From positions 1 to 13,808 of the forward strand of contig JAJDBA010000152.1 of the NCBI GenBank assembly GCA_029261675.1: a DNA stretch of 13,808 nt, read 5' to 3'. Within the stretch, counting starts at the first letter, position 1. Every line of letters begins with the position of its first letter. This DNA is from Nitrospinaceae bacterium. GTDB taxonomy: Bacteria > Nitrospinota > Nitrospinia > Nitrospinales > VA-1. The notes beneath the pieces are model-generated. The model had not been told where the DNA came from, did no database searches, and saw only the letters and a program-made list of their open reading frames with translations. Below, piece by piece: positions 1 through 6,601 of this stretch. The position numbers were made by a program, and so were the translations under genes.

Positions 1-792
1 GTTATCACCATACATGGGTTTTGGCATAAACGTTGCCGTTTTACCGTGTGCCTTGGCAATATTTTTAACAATGTATTTGTACCACATCAGCTTATCGCCA
101 CAGTCGACGAGAGATGTAAAACGCATCGCCAATTCACATTGGCCTCCTGTTGCCACTTCATGGTGATGACATTCCATAGCCATCCCCACCTGTTCCATCG
201 TCAACATCATTTCAGATCGAATGTCCTGAAGTGTGTCGGACGGAGCCACTGGAAAATAACCTTCTTTATGGCGCGGTTTGTGACCGAGATTCGGGCCTTC
301 ATCACTACCTGTATTCCAGGTTCCCTCTTCTGAATCAATAGAATAAAACGATTCGTTAGTCGATGAGTCGTACTGAATATTATCGAAGATGAAGAACTCA
401 GCTTCAGGACCAAAATACGCGGTATCGCCAATTCCAGTAGATTTAAGATAGGATTCGGCTTTTTGCGCTATGTTTCGCGGATCTCGGCTGTATTTTTCCT
501 TGGTGATTGGGTCAACAATATTACAAATCATACTAACCGTTGGATGCTTCATAAAAGGATCCATAGCCGTTGTAGCTGGATCTGGAATAACCAGCATGTC
601 ACTGTTGTTGATAGCCTGCCAACCACGGATACTTGAGCCATCGAAACCCAGCCCTTCTTCAAACAAACCTTCTTCTAATTCACTGGTGGGAACAGAAAAA
701 TGCTGCCACGAACCCAACAGATCCATAAATTTCAAATCGATGACTCGAGCATTATTTTTTTTAGCGTAATCTACCGCCTCTTTGGGGGTCAT
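1..792 (-). CDS. glnA: Glutamine synthetase type I (GlnA), N-terminal 264 residues, cut by the window edge
   Basis: Glutamine synthetase joins ammonia to glutamate using ATP and is the main entry point of ammonia into cytosolic metabolism. The frame is open from 792 to the window edge and encodes 264 residues of a family that is usually about 470, so the 3' part is lost to the window and not to mutation. Visible landmarks are the DGSSIRGW segment (residues 51-58), the PEAEFF metal-ligand segment (Glu130, Glu132), HHHEVAT with Glu212, Glu220, and KPMYGDN at the edge (258-264). The adenylylation tyrosine would lie beyond the window. Start choice: ATG codons occur at 798 and 792, but AGGAG at 801-805 lies 8 nt from the 792 ATG and only 2 nt from the other, and MTPKE is the usual family start. 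It lies 121 bp downstream of glnB and is probably cotranscribed with it. A small oddity is ATGGQ where ATAGQ is common. Confidence 0.96.
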   Translation of the reverse strand, partial: MTPKEAVDYAKKNNARVIDLKFMDLLGSWQHFSVPTSELEEGLFEEGLGFDGSSIRGWQAINNSDMLVIPDPATTAMDPFMKHPTVSMICNIVDPITKEKYSRDPRNIAQKAESYLKSTGIGDTAYFGPEAEFFIFDNIQYDSSTNESFYSIDSEEGTWNTGSDEGPNLGHKPRHKEGYFPVAPSDTLQDIRSEMMLTMEQVGMAMECHHHEVATGGQCELAMRFTSLVDCGDKLMWYKYIVKNIAKAHGKTATFMPKPMYGDN

Positions 793-800
793 TAACATTT

Positions 801-805
801 CTCCT
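801..805 (-). promoter_or_regulatory. Ribosome binding site of glnA
   Basis: AGGAG on the minus strand, 8 nt before the ATG at 792. It decides between two nearby in-frame ATG codons (798 and 792) in favour of the second. Confidence 0.75.
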
Positions 806-824
806 GCAAAAATTAATTAAAATA

Positions 825-885
825 AGTTCACTAAAATAAAACGCAAAAGCTCAGCTTCGCATAGCGACTGCTGAACTAAAATAAA
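825..885 (-). repeat. Alternative hairpins and a direct repeat in the glnB-glnA spacer
   Basis: Seen directly: TCAGC (851-855) pairs with GCTGA (870-874), enclosing TCGC-ATA-GCGA (857-867), which makes a compact stem-loop. A second pairing, AGTTCA (825-830) with TGAACT (872-877), uses the same TGA bases, so the two structures exclude each other. An 11-bp direct repeat, ACTAAAATAAA, occurs at 830-840 and 875-885. No clean U-run follows the stem on the minus strand, so this is not a standard terminator. It could be an mRNA-processing or attenuation element that sets the ratio of glnB to glnA; that role is inference. Confidence 0.45.
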
Positions 886-913
886 TCCACTTTGGGAGTA
901 TCACAAGCTACAG

Positions 914-1252
914 CTAAACAGCGTCTTCCCCCCGTTCTCCCGTACGAATGCGAACAGTGTCCTGAAGGTCAATTACAAAAATCTTTCCATCACCAATTCT
1001 ACCGGTCTGCGCGGCTTGCATAATGGTGTTGATTACATCTTCCACCTGGGTATCACTGACAATGATCTCCATTTTTATCTTTGGAAGAAAATCTACAACA
1101 TATTCTGCCCCCCGGTATAATTCGGTGTGACCCTTTTGCCGACCAAAACCTTTCACTTCGCTGACAGTTATGCCCTTTATGCCGATTTCGTTAAGCTTGT
1201 CTTTAACCTCATCCAGCTTGAAAGGCTTAATAATCGCCTCAACCTTTTTCAT
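914..1252 (-). CDS. glnB: PII nitrogen regulatory protein GlnB
   Basis: This is a PII signal-transduction protein: a cytosolic trimer that senses 2-oxoglutarate and ATP/ADP, and through them nitrogen and carbon status, and controls partners such as glutamine synthetase regulation and ammonium transport. The 112-residue length is exactly typical. Visible landmarks are the start MKKVEAIIKPFKL, the T-loop (about residues 37-55) with Tyr46 and the usual uridylylation site Tyr51 in GAEYVVD, the B-loop around TGRIGDGKIFV (residues 84-94), and the C-terminal RTGERGEDAV. Tyr51 implies control by a GlnD-type uridylyltransferase, which is not in the window. The start is ATG with AGAGG 6 nt upstream. 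It precedes glnA by 121 bp, the common glnBA arrangement. I call it GlnB over GlnK because it is next to glnA and not amtB. Confidence 0.96.
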   Translation of the reverse strand: MKKVEAIIKPFKLDEVKDKLNEIGIKGITVSEVKGFGRQKGHTELYRGAEYVVDFLPKIKMEIIVSDTQVEDVINTIMQAAQTGRIGDGKIFVIDLQDTVRIRTGERGEDAV

Positions 1253-1381
1253 AAGTAACCTCTAGACAATTTGTTCAGATAGATCAGGGCTTGGTGACGC
1301 CTTTACCAACAGGTTTGCATACTGACACCTGATTGATTCGCTTAATTAAACCCCTTTAAAAACACCGTTTACCCTACAGAA

Positions 1382-1397
1382 TACAATTTCCATGCCA
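1382..1397 (-). promoter_or_regulatory. Candidate sigma54 (RpoN) promoter of glnBA
   Basis: The minus strand reads TGGCATG-GAAA-TTGTA, against the RpoN consensus TGGCACG-N4-TTGCW. The spacing is exact and 10 of 12 specified bases match. The weak point is the -12 dinucleotide, GT where GC is preferred. The expected start is near 1370, leaving a leader of about 118 nt before glnB. Nitrogen-controlled gln genes often use sigma54, which fits the downstream genes. Confidence 0.45.
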
Positions 1398-1471
1398 ACC
1401 CTTGGAGTCGACACACTCATGGGTATCTGATCAAAAACCTATGCATTTAAAGGAGTTTAAGAAGCGCAGAA

Positions 1472-1500
1472 ACTATACCATACCCCCCTATTAAATTCAA
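1472..1500 (-). promoter_or_regulatory. Candidate sigma70-type promoter of glnBA
   Basis: The minus strand shows TTGAAT (1495-1500), a 17-nt spacer and TATAGT (1472-1477): 4/6 and 5/6 matches to the -35 and -10 consensus at ideal spacing. It lies about 90 bp upstream of the sigma54-like element, so glnBA may have a constitutive distal and a nitrogen-responsive proximal promoter, as in enteric glnA. Confidence 0.5.
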
Positions 1501-1518
1501 ACCTGAACCCCTGCCTAA

Positions 1519-1540
1519 TTTTGAGACAAAATACTCAAAA
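1519..1540 (-). repeat. AT-rich inverted repeat after the DUF374 gene
   Basis: TTTTGAG (1519-1525) and CTCAAAA (1534-1540) form perfect 7-bp arms around an 8-nt loop, 24 bp past the stop codon of the envelope cluster. On the minus strand no T-run follows, so it is at best a weak terminator. It also lies just upstream of the -35 box at 1495-1500 and could be a binding site. Confidence 0.4.
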
Positions 1541-1563
1541 AAATGGTTAATTTTTAAGCGTTT

Positions 1564-2208
1564 TTAGGCATTGTCACATTTTGAGGAAAGCTGGTTTAAC
1601 TGCGTTTCGAGCTCAATCCGTTTTTCTTCAACCAATTCTTCTGAAGAACGCGAATCAAGGTAAATAGGAGAACCAAAATTGATGCTGCAACGGGTGAAAG
1701 GAAGAGGCAGAATAAATTTGTCCCAAGTGTTCAAAGCTACCTTGTTCTTTGCGGAAAAAGTCATTGGAAACAAAGGCAATCTGGTAATACCTGCTAGTTG
1801 CACCGAACCAGACTGAGCAACACAACGCGGGCCACGGGAACCATCTGCGATGATGATGATCCGTTGACCGTCCCGCAAAACGCGAATCAGGGACCGGGCC
1901 GCAGGCACCGCCTTTTTGAAGGTAGACCCGCGAATCACTGAATATCCCATCAAACGTGCAAGTTTTGCCAACAGATCTCCATCTGCACTGGGACTGATCA
2001 ATAAAAAATAGTCGGGACGATTTCTTAGATAATAGAATAGATAAAAAATTCTTCCATGCCACAAAGTTAGAATATAAGGTCCGGTCAAACTCTTGATTTG
2101 ATCTTCCGCCTCGCTATTCAGATTCTTCATGCGAAGTGTCGCGCACCACAGATAAACCACTCCATATAGAAGATAGGGGATTACATAATTAAAGAGAAAT
2201 TTTTTCAT
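1564..2208 (-). CDS. DUF374 lysophospholipid/lipid A acyltransferase-family protein
   Basis: This 214-residue protein matches the DUF374 (LPLAT-like) acyltransferases, inner-membrane enzymes thought to transfer acyl chains to lipid A precursors or lysophospholipids. Visible features: a hydrophobic N-terminal anchor (about residues 4-26), the HGR motif (51-53, where related acyltransferases have the catalytic HX4D His), SADGDLLAKLARLMG (74-88), RGS (93-95), DGSRGP (122-127) and a conserved WDKFILPLPF stretch (162-171). Most relatives as I recall them have DGPRGP; here Pro is replaced by Ser. The ATG lies inside the end of lpxB, a 20-nt overlap, so translation is probably coupled. It is last in the envelope cluster; in related gene orders msbA and kdtA are often nearby, but neither is here. 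The family call is firm; the acceptor substrate is unknown. Confidence 0.85.
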   Translation of the reverse strand: MKKFLFNYVIPYLLYGVVYLWCATLRMKNLNSEAEDQIKSLTGPYILTLWHGRIFYLFYYLRNRPDYFLLISPSADGDLLAKLARLMGYSVIRGSTFKKAVPAARSLIRVLRDGQRIIIIADGSRGPRCVAQSGSVQLAGITRLPLFPMTFSAKNKVALNTWDKFILPLPFTRCSINFGSPIYLDSRSSEELVEEKRIELETQLNQLSSKCDNA

Positions 2209-3361
2209 GTGGGATTATTTTTGATAATGAATCGGCCATGCTTGACGCAACAGCCTTCATCACTCCTGGACTACCCAGGTTTTTGCGAACCAGCAACAAC
2301 CTGTCTCGTACCTCCTGGCTGTAAGCAGGATTATTTAAAAACTTCAAAATTTCAGCTGCAATATTATCTGCGTTTGCCTTACTCTGAATCAATTCTGGAG
2401 CAACGCCTTCACCTGCTACAATATTGACCAATCCATAGTAAGGAGTATTTATGAGCATGAGGGCCAACCAATAGGTCACTGGACTCAGTTTGTAAACAAT
2501 CACCATGGGACAACCTATGATTCCCGCTTCAAGAGTCGCCGAACCCGATGCAATTATCAGAGTATCGCAAGTGTTCATTACGTCATAGGTTTCGCCTTGA
2601 ACTATTTTTATATCGAGTGGATTAGAACCCAACTTCTGTCGAATCAAATCAGTATCAATCGATTCAGCAACGGGAAGCAAGAATTGGCAAGAGCCTAACT
2701 CCTTTTTTATTTTCTCTGCGGCCCGCAACATTTCATCCAACAAAGAAGTGACTTCATTCATCCGGCTTCCGGGAAGAAGCCCAACCGTTTTTATGTCTGA
2801 ATTCAGAGAGAATTTTTCCTGGCTTTCTTCACGGGAACGAGTCGGGTGCACCATCTCAATAAAGGGATGGCCCAAAAACTCTGCATCAACACCTGCTTCG
2901 CGGTACATCTCTTCCTCAAAAGGAAGAATAACAAACATCTTATGCACCGATTTGCGAATGTCCTTTATCCGGCCCTTTCTCCATGCCCATACTTGCGGAC
3001 TGATAAAATAATAAACGGGACAATCATGTCTTCGGCCCTGCTTTGCGAGCCTGAGATTCAAGGTAGGGTAGTCGATCAGTATAACTGCGGTGTATTTACG
3101 CGATGCAATTTCTTTCATCAAGGCTCGATAGACACCAAAATAATGACCAAAATCGGCAAGAACTTCTACCAAGCCTACCGCTCCCATACGCTCAATACCA
3201 AACAGAGTATCGACGCCAGCAGCGCGCATGCGGGTACCCCCCATTCCGGTAAACCGGGCTTTGGGATAAATTTCTAATAAAGATTGAACAAGCTTTGCCC
3301 CATGCAAATCACCAGAGGCTTCACCCGCAACTATCAAGAAATGAGGTTCGACAATATTCAT
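2189..3361 (-). CDS. lpxB: Lipid-A-disaccharide synthase LpxB
   Basis: LpxB is a GT19 glycosyltransferase at the inner face of the inner membrane. It joins 2,3-diacylglucosamine-1-phosphate (lipid X) to UDP-2,3-diacylglucosamine to make the beta-1',6 disaccharide of lipid A. Visible motifs are GEASGD (residues 13-18), GMGG in the N-terminal domain, the ISPQVWAWR segment, GHPF, LLPGSR beginning the C-terminal nucleotide-binding half, and SGSATLEAG for UDP-sugar binding. The chosen ATG at 3361 gives 390 residues, close to the E. coli protein (382). An upstream in-frame ATG at 3394 adds 11 unusual residues and lacks a spaced ribosome site, while AAGGAG lies 8 nt before 3361. It follows lpxI by 34 bp and overlaps the DUF374 gene by 20 nt. 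Confidence 0.96.
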   Translation of the reverse strand: MNIVEPHFLIVAGEASGDLHGAKLVQSLLEIYPKARFTGMGGTRMRAAGVDTLFGIERMGAVGLVEVLADFGHYFGVYRALMKEIASRKYTAVILIDYPTLNLRLAKQGRRHDCPVYYFISPQVWAWRKGRIKDIRKSVHKMFVILPFEEEMYREAGVDAEFLGHPFIEMVHPTRSREESQEKFSLNSDIKTVGLLPGSRMNEVTSLLDEMLRAAEKIKKELGSCQFLLPVAESIDTDLIRQKLGSNPLDIKIVQGETYDVMNTCDTLIIASGSATLEAGIIGCPMVIVYKLSPVTYWLALMLINTPYYGLVNIVAGEGVAPELIQSKANADNIAAEILKFLNNPAYSQEVRDRLLLVRKNLGSPGVMKAVASSMADSLSKIIPHEKISL

Positions 3362-3369
3362 TTTCCTCA

Positions 3370-3375
3370 CTCCTT
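3370..3375 (-). promoter_or_regulatory. Ribosome binding site deciding the lpxB start
   Basis: AAGGAG on the minus strand, 8 nt before the ATG at 3361. It lies downstream of the alternative ATG at 3394, so it supports the shorter protein. Confidence 0.75.
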
Positions 3376-3395
3376 CCAGGTTAGAGTCCACCATC

Positions 3396-4211
3396 CTAAA
3401 TACATGTCACTGCAAGCTTGGATTCATCAGCCATTTTAACAACTTTTTCCTGCTCCACCACCATCACTCGTTCCGCCTCTAAAGCTAAAACCGAGGCACC
3501 GCCTTCTACAAGAGTTTTTATGGTTTGTGGGCCAATACCAGGGCTATCATAGCGATAGTCTTGATTCGTCCTGCTGACCTTTATCACCACGCAACCTCCC
3601 TTGGCCAATTCACACCCACGTTGAATGGCCTTGTCTGTTCCTTCAAACGCTTCAACGGCGATAACCGTTTTATTTTTAACTATCAGAGTTTGACCTATTT
3701 CCATATCTGCCAGTTTTCGCGCAATGGGCAATCCGAATTCAATATCCTCCAATTCTTTTTGAGAAGGTCTTCGACGGGTCAACACACCAGACTCGGGATA
3801 GACTTCTGCTAAAAAATCTTTCTGGCTTAGAACACGCATGCCTTCCTTTTCTAATTCATCAATCACCCCTAGAAGTAAAACTTTATCTTCATGGGTAACG
3901 ATATTTTTTAAAAACTTAATGAACTTTAAATCAGGCAATTGAAGTTTATAGATAACACTCTTATCCACCTTACCCAATATCAGCAATTCATCTACGCTAT
4001 TTTCCTTCAATGCATTAAGAATTTTACCGGGTTGCCCGACTCCAAACGAATAGCATTTTTCTGAATAGGGAGAAAGGCTGGATTGTATCTCATCCGAAAA
4101 GCCAATGCTTATCAACCGCGTTCCATTCTGCCGGGCTTTTCTGGCGAAGTAGATCGGAATCTCTCCGGCACCCGCAATCAATCCGATTTTTTTTGTAGGG
4201 TGGGATGGCAT
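3396..4211 (-). CDS. lpxI: UDP-2,3-diacylglucosamine pyrophosphatase LpxI
   Basis: LpxI hydrolyses UDP-2,3-diacylglucosamine to lipid X and UMP, the fourth step of lipid A synthesis. It does the job of LpxH in lineages lacking that enzyme and is unrelated to it in fold (former DUF1009). The 271 residues fit the family. Visible features: the N-terminal glycine-rich GLIAGAGEIP (10-19), the THEDKVLL segment (106-113, matching the family GDDxLL region), EGTD (190-193) and QDYRYDSPGIGP (217-228), whose Asp222 corresponds to the catalytic aspartate reported in the Caulobacter enzyme. No clear ribosome site precedes the ATG. It sits 148 bp after the oxidoreductase gene and 34 bp before lpxB, a usual lpxI-lpxB pairing. 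Presence of LpxI rather than LpxH helps exclude an enteric-type origin. Confidence 0.94.
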   Translation of the reverse strand: MPSHPTKKIGLIAGAGEIPIYFARKARQNGTRLISIGFSDEIQSSLSPYSEKCYSFGVGQPGKILNALKENSVDELLILGKVDKSVIYKLQLPDLKFIKFLKNIVTHEDKVLLLGVIDELEKEGMRVLSQKDFLAEVYPESGVLTRRRPSQKELEDIEFGLPIARKLADMEIGQTLIVKNKTVIAVEAFEGTDKAIQRGCELAKGGCVVIKVSRTNQDYRYDSPGIGPQTIKTLVEGGASVLALEAERVMVVEQEKVVKMADESKLAVTCI

Positions 4212-4277
4212 TTCAAAAATTCAGGCCAGACAGCTAGCCTTGCCTTGTAAGGGAGGAAATATTAACAAACCTAAAGT

Positions 4278-4341
4278 AAAAAACTTGCCGACGCTCTCGG
4301 GTTTTAGAGACATCGACCTATAAACTGGGGCGATTCGTCGC
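4278..4341 (-). repeat. Two small hairpins in the 148-bp gap before lpxI
   Basis: On the minus strand GCGA-CGAA-TCGC (4330-4341) and CCGA-GAGCG-TCGG (4288-4300) can each form a 4-bp stem. A T6 run (4278-4283) follows the second after 4 nt. The stems are short, so if this is a terminator it is leaky. It may lower lpxI-lpxB expression relative to upstream genes or protect the mRNA end; both are inference. Confidence 0.3.
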
Positions 4342-4359
4342 TGACCTAATAAGCGAAAA

Positions 4360-5325
4360 CTATTTTCGATGATTTTTATTAAACTGACCAAGAATTTTCA
4401 AAGCGATTTCCAAAGAATATAGTTCACTATCAATAGCCACTTTTCGTTGGTGGCCATTCGTTGCACAATCTAGAAAATGTTTAAGTTCCAACTTCAGAGG
4501 ATTATCTTTGTGTACAAAGATTCGCTCAACCAACGATTCCTGCTTATACCTTAATGAATCTTTGCTCAGCTTATGCTCAGAAGAAGATTTTCTATGCACA
4601 TAAATTTCCTGATCGGTGTAGTCCAGGACAACATAAGAATCTTTTTGAGTGACTGAGAGAGTTCTAATCTGGTTTTGCGAAGCCCGGCTGGCAAGAATAT
4701 TGGCGATACATCCATTTTCGAATTCAAGTTGCGCGTTTACCAAATCATCCTTTTTAGAAAATACCGATGCGCCCAACACATGGGTCTTGACTACTTTAGA
4801 CTTTATGAGATTTAAAATGATATCGATATCGTGGATCATTATATCGAGCACCACCCCATCATCTTTAATACGATCTGTAAAAGGTCCCATGCGCTTGCAC
4901 TCTACAAAAATAGGCGAATCAACAATTTTATGCAGTTCCTGAACCGCTCCATTGAAACGTTCTACATGGCCAATATGCAAAGTCAGACCTTTGTCCTCGG
5001 CAATTTGAAAAAGCTCACGCGCCTGATCAAGGTCGTTTGCACAAGGCTTTTCAAGCAATACATGAATGCCGGCACTCAACAAATCTTTTGTTATCGGGTA
5101 ATGCAATCCTGTTGGAACAGCCACCACAGCAACCTCAACCTTGCCATAAAGGTCCTGATGGTTGTTGAAACCTGGTGTTCCATAATTTTTCTCGATTACT
5201 TGTAGATTTTTTGGTTCTGTATCTACTACTGCAGCAAGTTCCACGTCAGGTAACTCTGCAAGAATACCCACATGATATGTACCCATTCTTCCTACCCCAA
5301 CCACACCAACTTTAACCTTACTCAC
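4360..5325 (-). CDS. Gfo/Idh/MocA-family oxidoreductase, possible UDP-GlcNAc 3-dehydrogenase (GnnA-like)
   Basis: A 321-residue NAD(P)-dependent sugar dehydrogenase. Seen: an N-terminal Rossmann fold with GVGRMGTYH (10-18), an acidic residue after beta2 (VVDTEP), VAVPTGLHY, the catalytic EKP (92-94, Lys93), GHVERFN (119-125) and the active-site segment DIMIHDID (161-168) with His165, followed by the usual C-terminal domain. It starts at GTG, which overlaps the lpxA stop by one base (TAGTG), with AGGAG 10 nt upstream, so the two are translationally coupled. In Acidithiobacillus, gnnA (same superfamily) lies between lpxA and lpxB and makes the 3-keto sugar later aminated by GnnB, leading to amide-linked lipid A. 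Position and family fit that role, but no GnnB aminotransferase is in the window, so substrate assignment is inference. Other UDP-sugar dehydrogenases of this family remain possible. Confidence 0.9.
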   Translation of the reverse strand: MSKVKVGVVGVGRMGTYHVGILAELPDVELAAVVDTEPKNLQVIEKNYGTPGFNNHQDLYGKVEVAVVAVPTGLHYPITKDLLSAGIHVLLEKPCANDLDQARELFQIAEDKGLTLHIGHVERFNGAVQELHKIVDSPIFVECKRMGPFTDRIKDDGVVLDIMIHDIDIILNLIKSKVVKTHVLGASVFSKKDDLVNAQLEFENGCIANILASRASQNQIRTLSVTQKDSYVVLDYTDQEIYVHRKSSSEHKLSKDSLRYKQESLVERIFVHKDNPLKLELKHFLDCATNGHQRKVAIDSELYSLEIALKILGQFNKNHRK

Positions 5326-6095
5326 TACTTTGTCACTCCTCTAGTGGAGTTTTTAATAAAACTCAACAAATGATTAATCTCTTCATGCATTTCAACTTCC
5401 GATTTTATTTTTTCTAATGATTGACTGGTATTCAAATCGGGCTGAGAAATTATTTTTAAAGCCTTTTTTATCGCAGCTCTCACATTCGGTTTAAAGTTTG
5501 CTCGCTTTAAACCTACCGCATTGACACTCAACAAACGAGCAGGCGTTCCCTCGACCATTGAAAAAGGCAAAACATCTTGATTCACTCCGGCCATTCCGCC
5601 TATCATGGAGTTTCTACCAATTCGAACAAATTGATGTATTCCTACCAGACCGGAAATGAAAGCTTGGTTTTCGACGATGACATGCCCCGACAAACCCGTG
5701 CCATTTACCACGATCACCTGATCGCCAAGTTCACAGTCATGACCCAAATGAGAATATGCCATGAGCAGACAATTTTTCCCAACCCGCGTAACGCCGTCCT
5801 TATAACCCGAGCGGTGAATGGTCGCATACTCGCGTATGACCGTTCCATCACCAATTTCCACGGAGGAAGGGACATCTTCAAATCCCATGATTTGCGGTTC
5901 GCCACCTATAGACGCGCCGTGAAAAATTTTACAACCTTCTCCGATTACCGTGTTGGCTTCAATTAAGACATGAGAACTAATAGCCGTTCCCGGACCTATT
6001 TTCACATTTGGACCAATAATCGAAAATGGCCCAACCGAAACACCTTCTCCCAGTTTTGCGTCTGGGTCAATGATCGAATTGGAGTGAATGGTCAA
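5325..6095 (-). CDS. lpxA: UDP-N-acetylglucosamine O-acyltransferase LpxA
   Basis: LpxA transfers a 3-hydroxyacyl chain from acyl carrier protein to the 3-position of UDP-GlcNAc (or its 3-amino analogue), the first step of lipid A synthesis; it is a cytosolic trimer. The 256 residues show the left-handed beta-helix hexapeptide repeats (about 8-170) and a C-terminal helical domain. Catalytic His119 lies in SHLGHDC, with His116, His138 and His154-Gln155 (HQF) at conserved places. Gly167 corresponds to E. coli Gly173, which allows a C14 chain, so a long acyl chain is inferred. The start appears to be TTG at 6095: a stop lies two codons upstream and the residues match the family start, but no good ribosome site is visible. 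It follows fabZ by 74 bp and overlaps the oxidoreductase GTG by one base. Confidence 0.95.
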   Translation of the reverse strand: MTIHSNSIIDPDAKLGEGVSVGPFSIIGPNVKIGPGTAISSHVLIEANTVIGEGCKIFHGASIGGEPQIMGFEDVPSSVEIGDGTVIREYATIHRSGYKDGVTRVGKNCLLMAYSHLGHDCELGDQVIVVNGTGLSGHVIVENQAFISGLVGIHQFVRIGRNSMIGGMAGVNQDVLPFSMVEGTPARLLSVNAVGLKRANFKPNVRAAIKKALKIISQPDLNTSQSLEKIKSEVEMHEEINHLLSFIKNSTRGVTK

Positions 6096-6169
6096 GGTTT
6101 AAAAAGGGTAATCAGGTTTCAAATTGGGTTAAGCGTCTGAGAGATCTAATAAAAATATAATCATTCAGT

Positions 6170-6601
6170 TCATTCGTTACCCATCATGGCTTGTATAGTG
6201 CACTCGGTTGCCAACTTATCATCAACAAAAGCTTTTCCTTCGAATCGAAAAATAGATTTACGTTGTTTTATTTTAGTCAACTCCAGACGCAACTGGTCTC
6301 CCGGAACCACCGGCTTCCGGAACTTCGCTCCATCAATCCCCGTAAAAAATACTGAGCCCTGTCCCTCGAGCTTAAGAATCTTCAACCCTAGAATACAAGC
6401 TGTCTGTGCCAAGGCCTCAATGATGAGAACCCCCGGCATCACCGGAAACTCAGGGAAATGACCTTGAAAAAAAGGCTCATCCGCGGTCACATTTTTTATC
6501 CCCACAATGCGAGAATCAAAATCACATTCTATGATTCGATCTACAAGAAGAAACGGATACCGATGAGGGATGATTTTTTTAATTTCATTTATATCCATCA
6601 T
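6170..6601 (-). CDS. fabZ: 3-hydroxyacyl-[ACP] dehydratase FabZ
   Basis: FabZ dehydrates 3-hydroxyacyl-ACP in the fatty acid elongation cycle and competes with LpxA for 3-hydroxyacyl-ACP, which explains its place in lipid A clusters. The 143-residue hotdog-fold protein is full length. Visible motifs are IIPHRYPFLLVDR (10-22), GHFPEFPVMPG (47-57) with catalytic His48, Glu62 in LIIEALAQ, and the KFRKPVVPGD segment. Tandem ATG codons at 6601 and 6598 make the exact start uncertain by one residue, and the ribosome site is weak. Upstream is skp (97-bp gap) and downstream lpxA (74-bp gap). In many bacteria lpxD lies between skp and fabZ; here that gap is too short for any gene. Confidence 0.96.
   Translation of the reverse strand: MMDINEIKKIIPHRYPFLLVDRIIECDFDSRIVGIKNVTADEPFFQGHFPEFPVMPGVLIIEALAQTACILGLKILKLEGQGSVFFTGIDGAKFRKPVVPGDQLRLELTKIKQRKSIFRFEGKAFVDDKLATECTIQAMMGNE

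Larger units (their letters stand above)
1253..1563. other. Non-coding regulatory region upstream of glnB
   Basis: These 311 bp lie between the stop of the DUF374 gene and the start of glnB and hold no convincing ORF. They contain a sigma70-like promoter (1472-1500), a sigma54-like promoter (1382-1397), an AT-rich inverted repeat (1519-1540) and two weak 5-bp inverted repeats in the leader: TTGGT/ACCAA (1291-1309) and CAGGT/ACCTG (1310-1331). I could not find a clear NtrC-type dyad. Confidence 0.7.

Noticed and set aside
470..769. 99-codon plus-strand frame
   Set aside because: Antisense to glnA, whose minus-strand translation matches the family across its whole visible length.
1655..2062. 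135-codon alternative minus-strand frame within the DUF374 gene
   Set aside because: The overlapping frame carries all the conserved acyltransferase motifs; this one shows none.
2846..3277. 143-codon open frame on the plus strand
   Set aside because: It is antisense to well-conserved lpxB, has no recognisable domain and no ribosome site; a shadow frame.
3362..3394. 11-residue N-terminal extension of lpxB from ATG 3394
   Set aside because: No spaced ribosome site, residues do not match the family, and a good AAGGAG lies 8 nt before the ATG at 3361.
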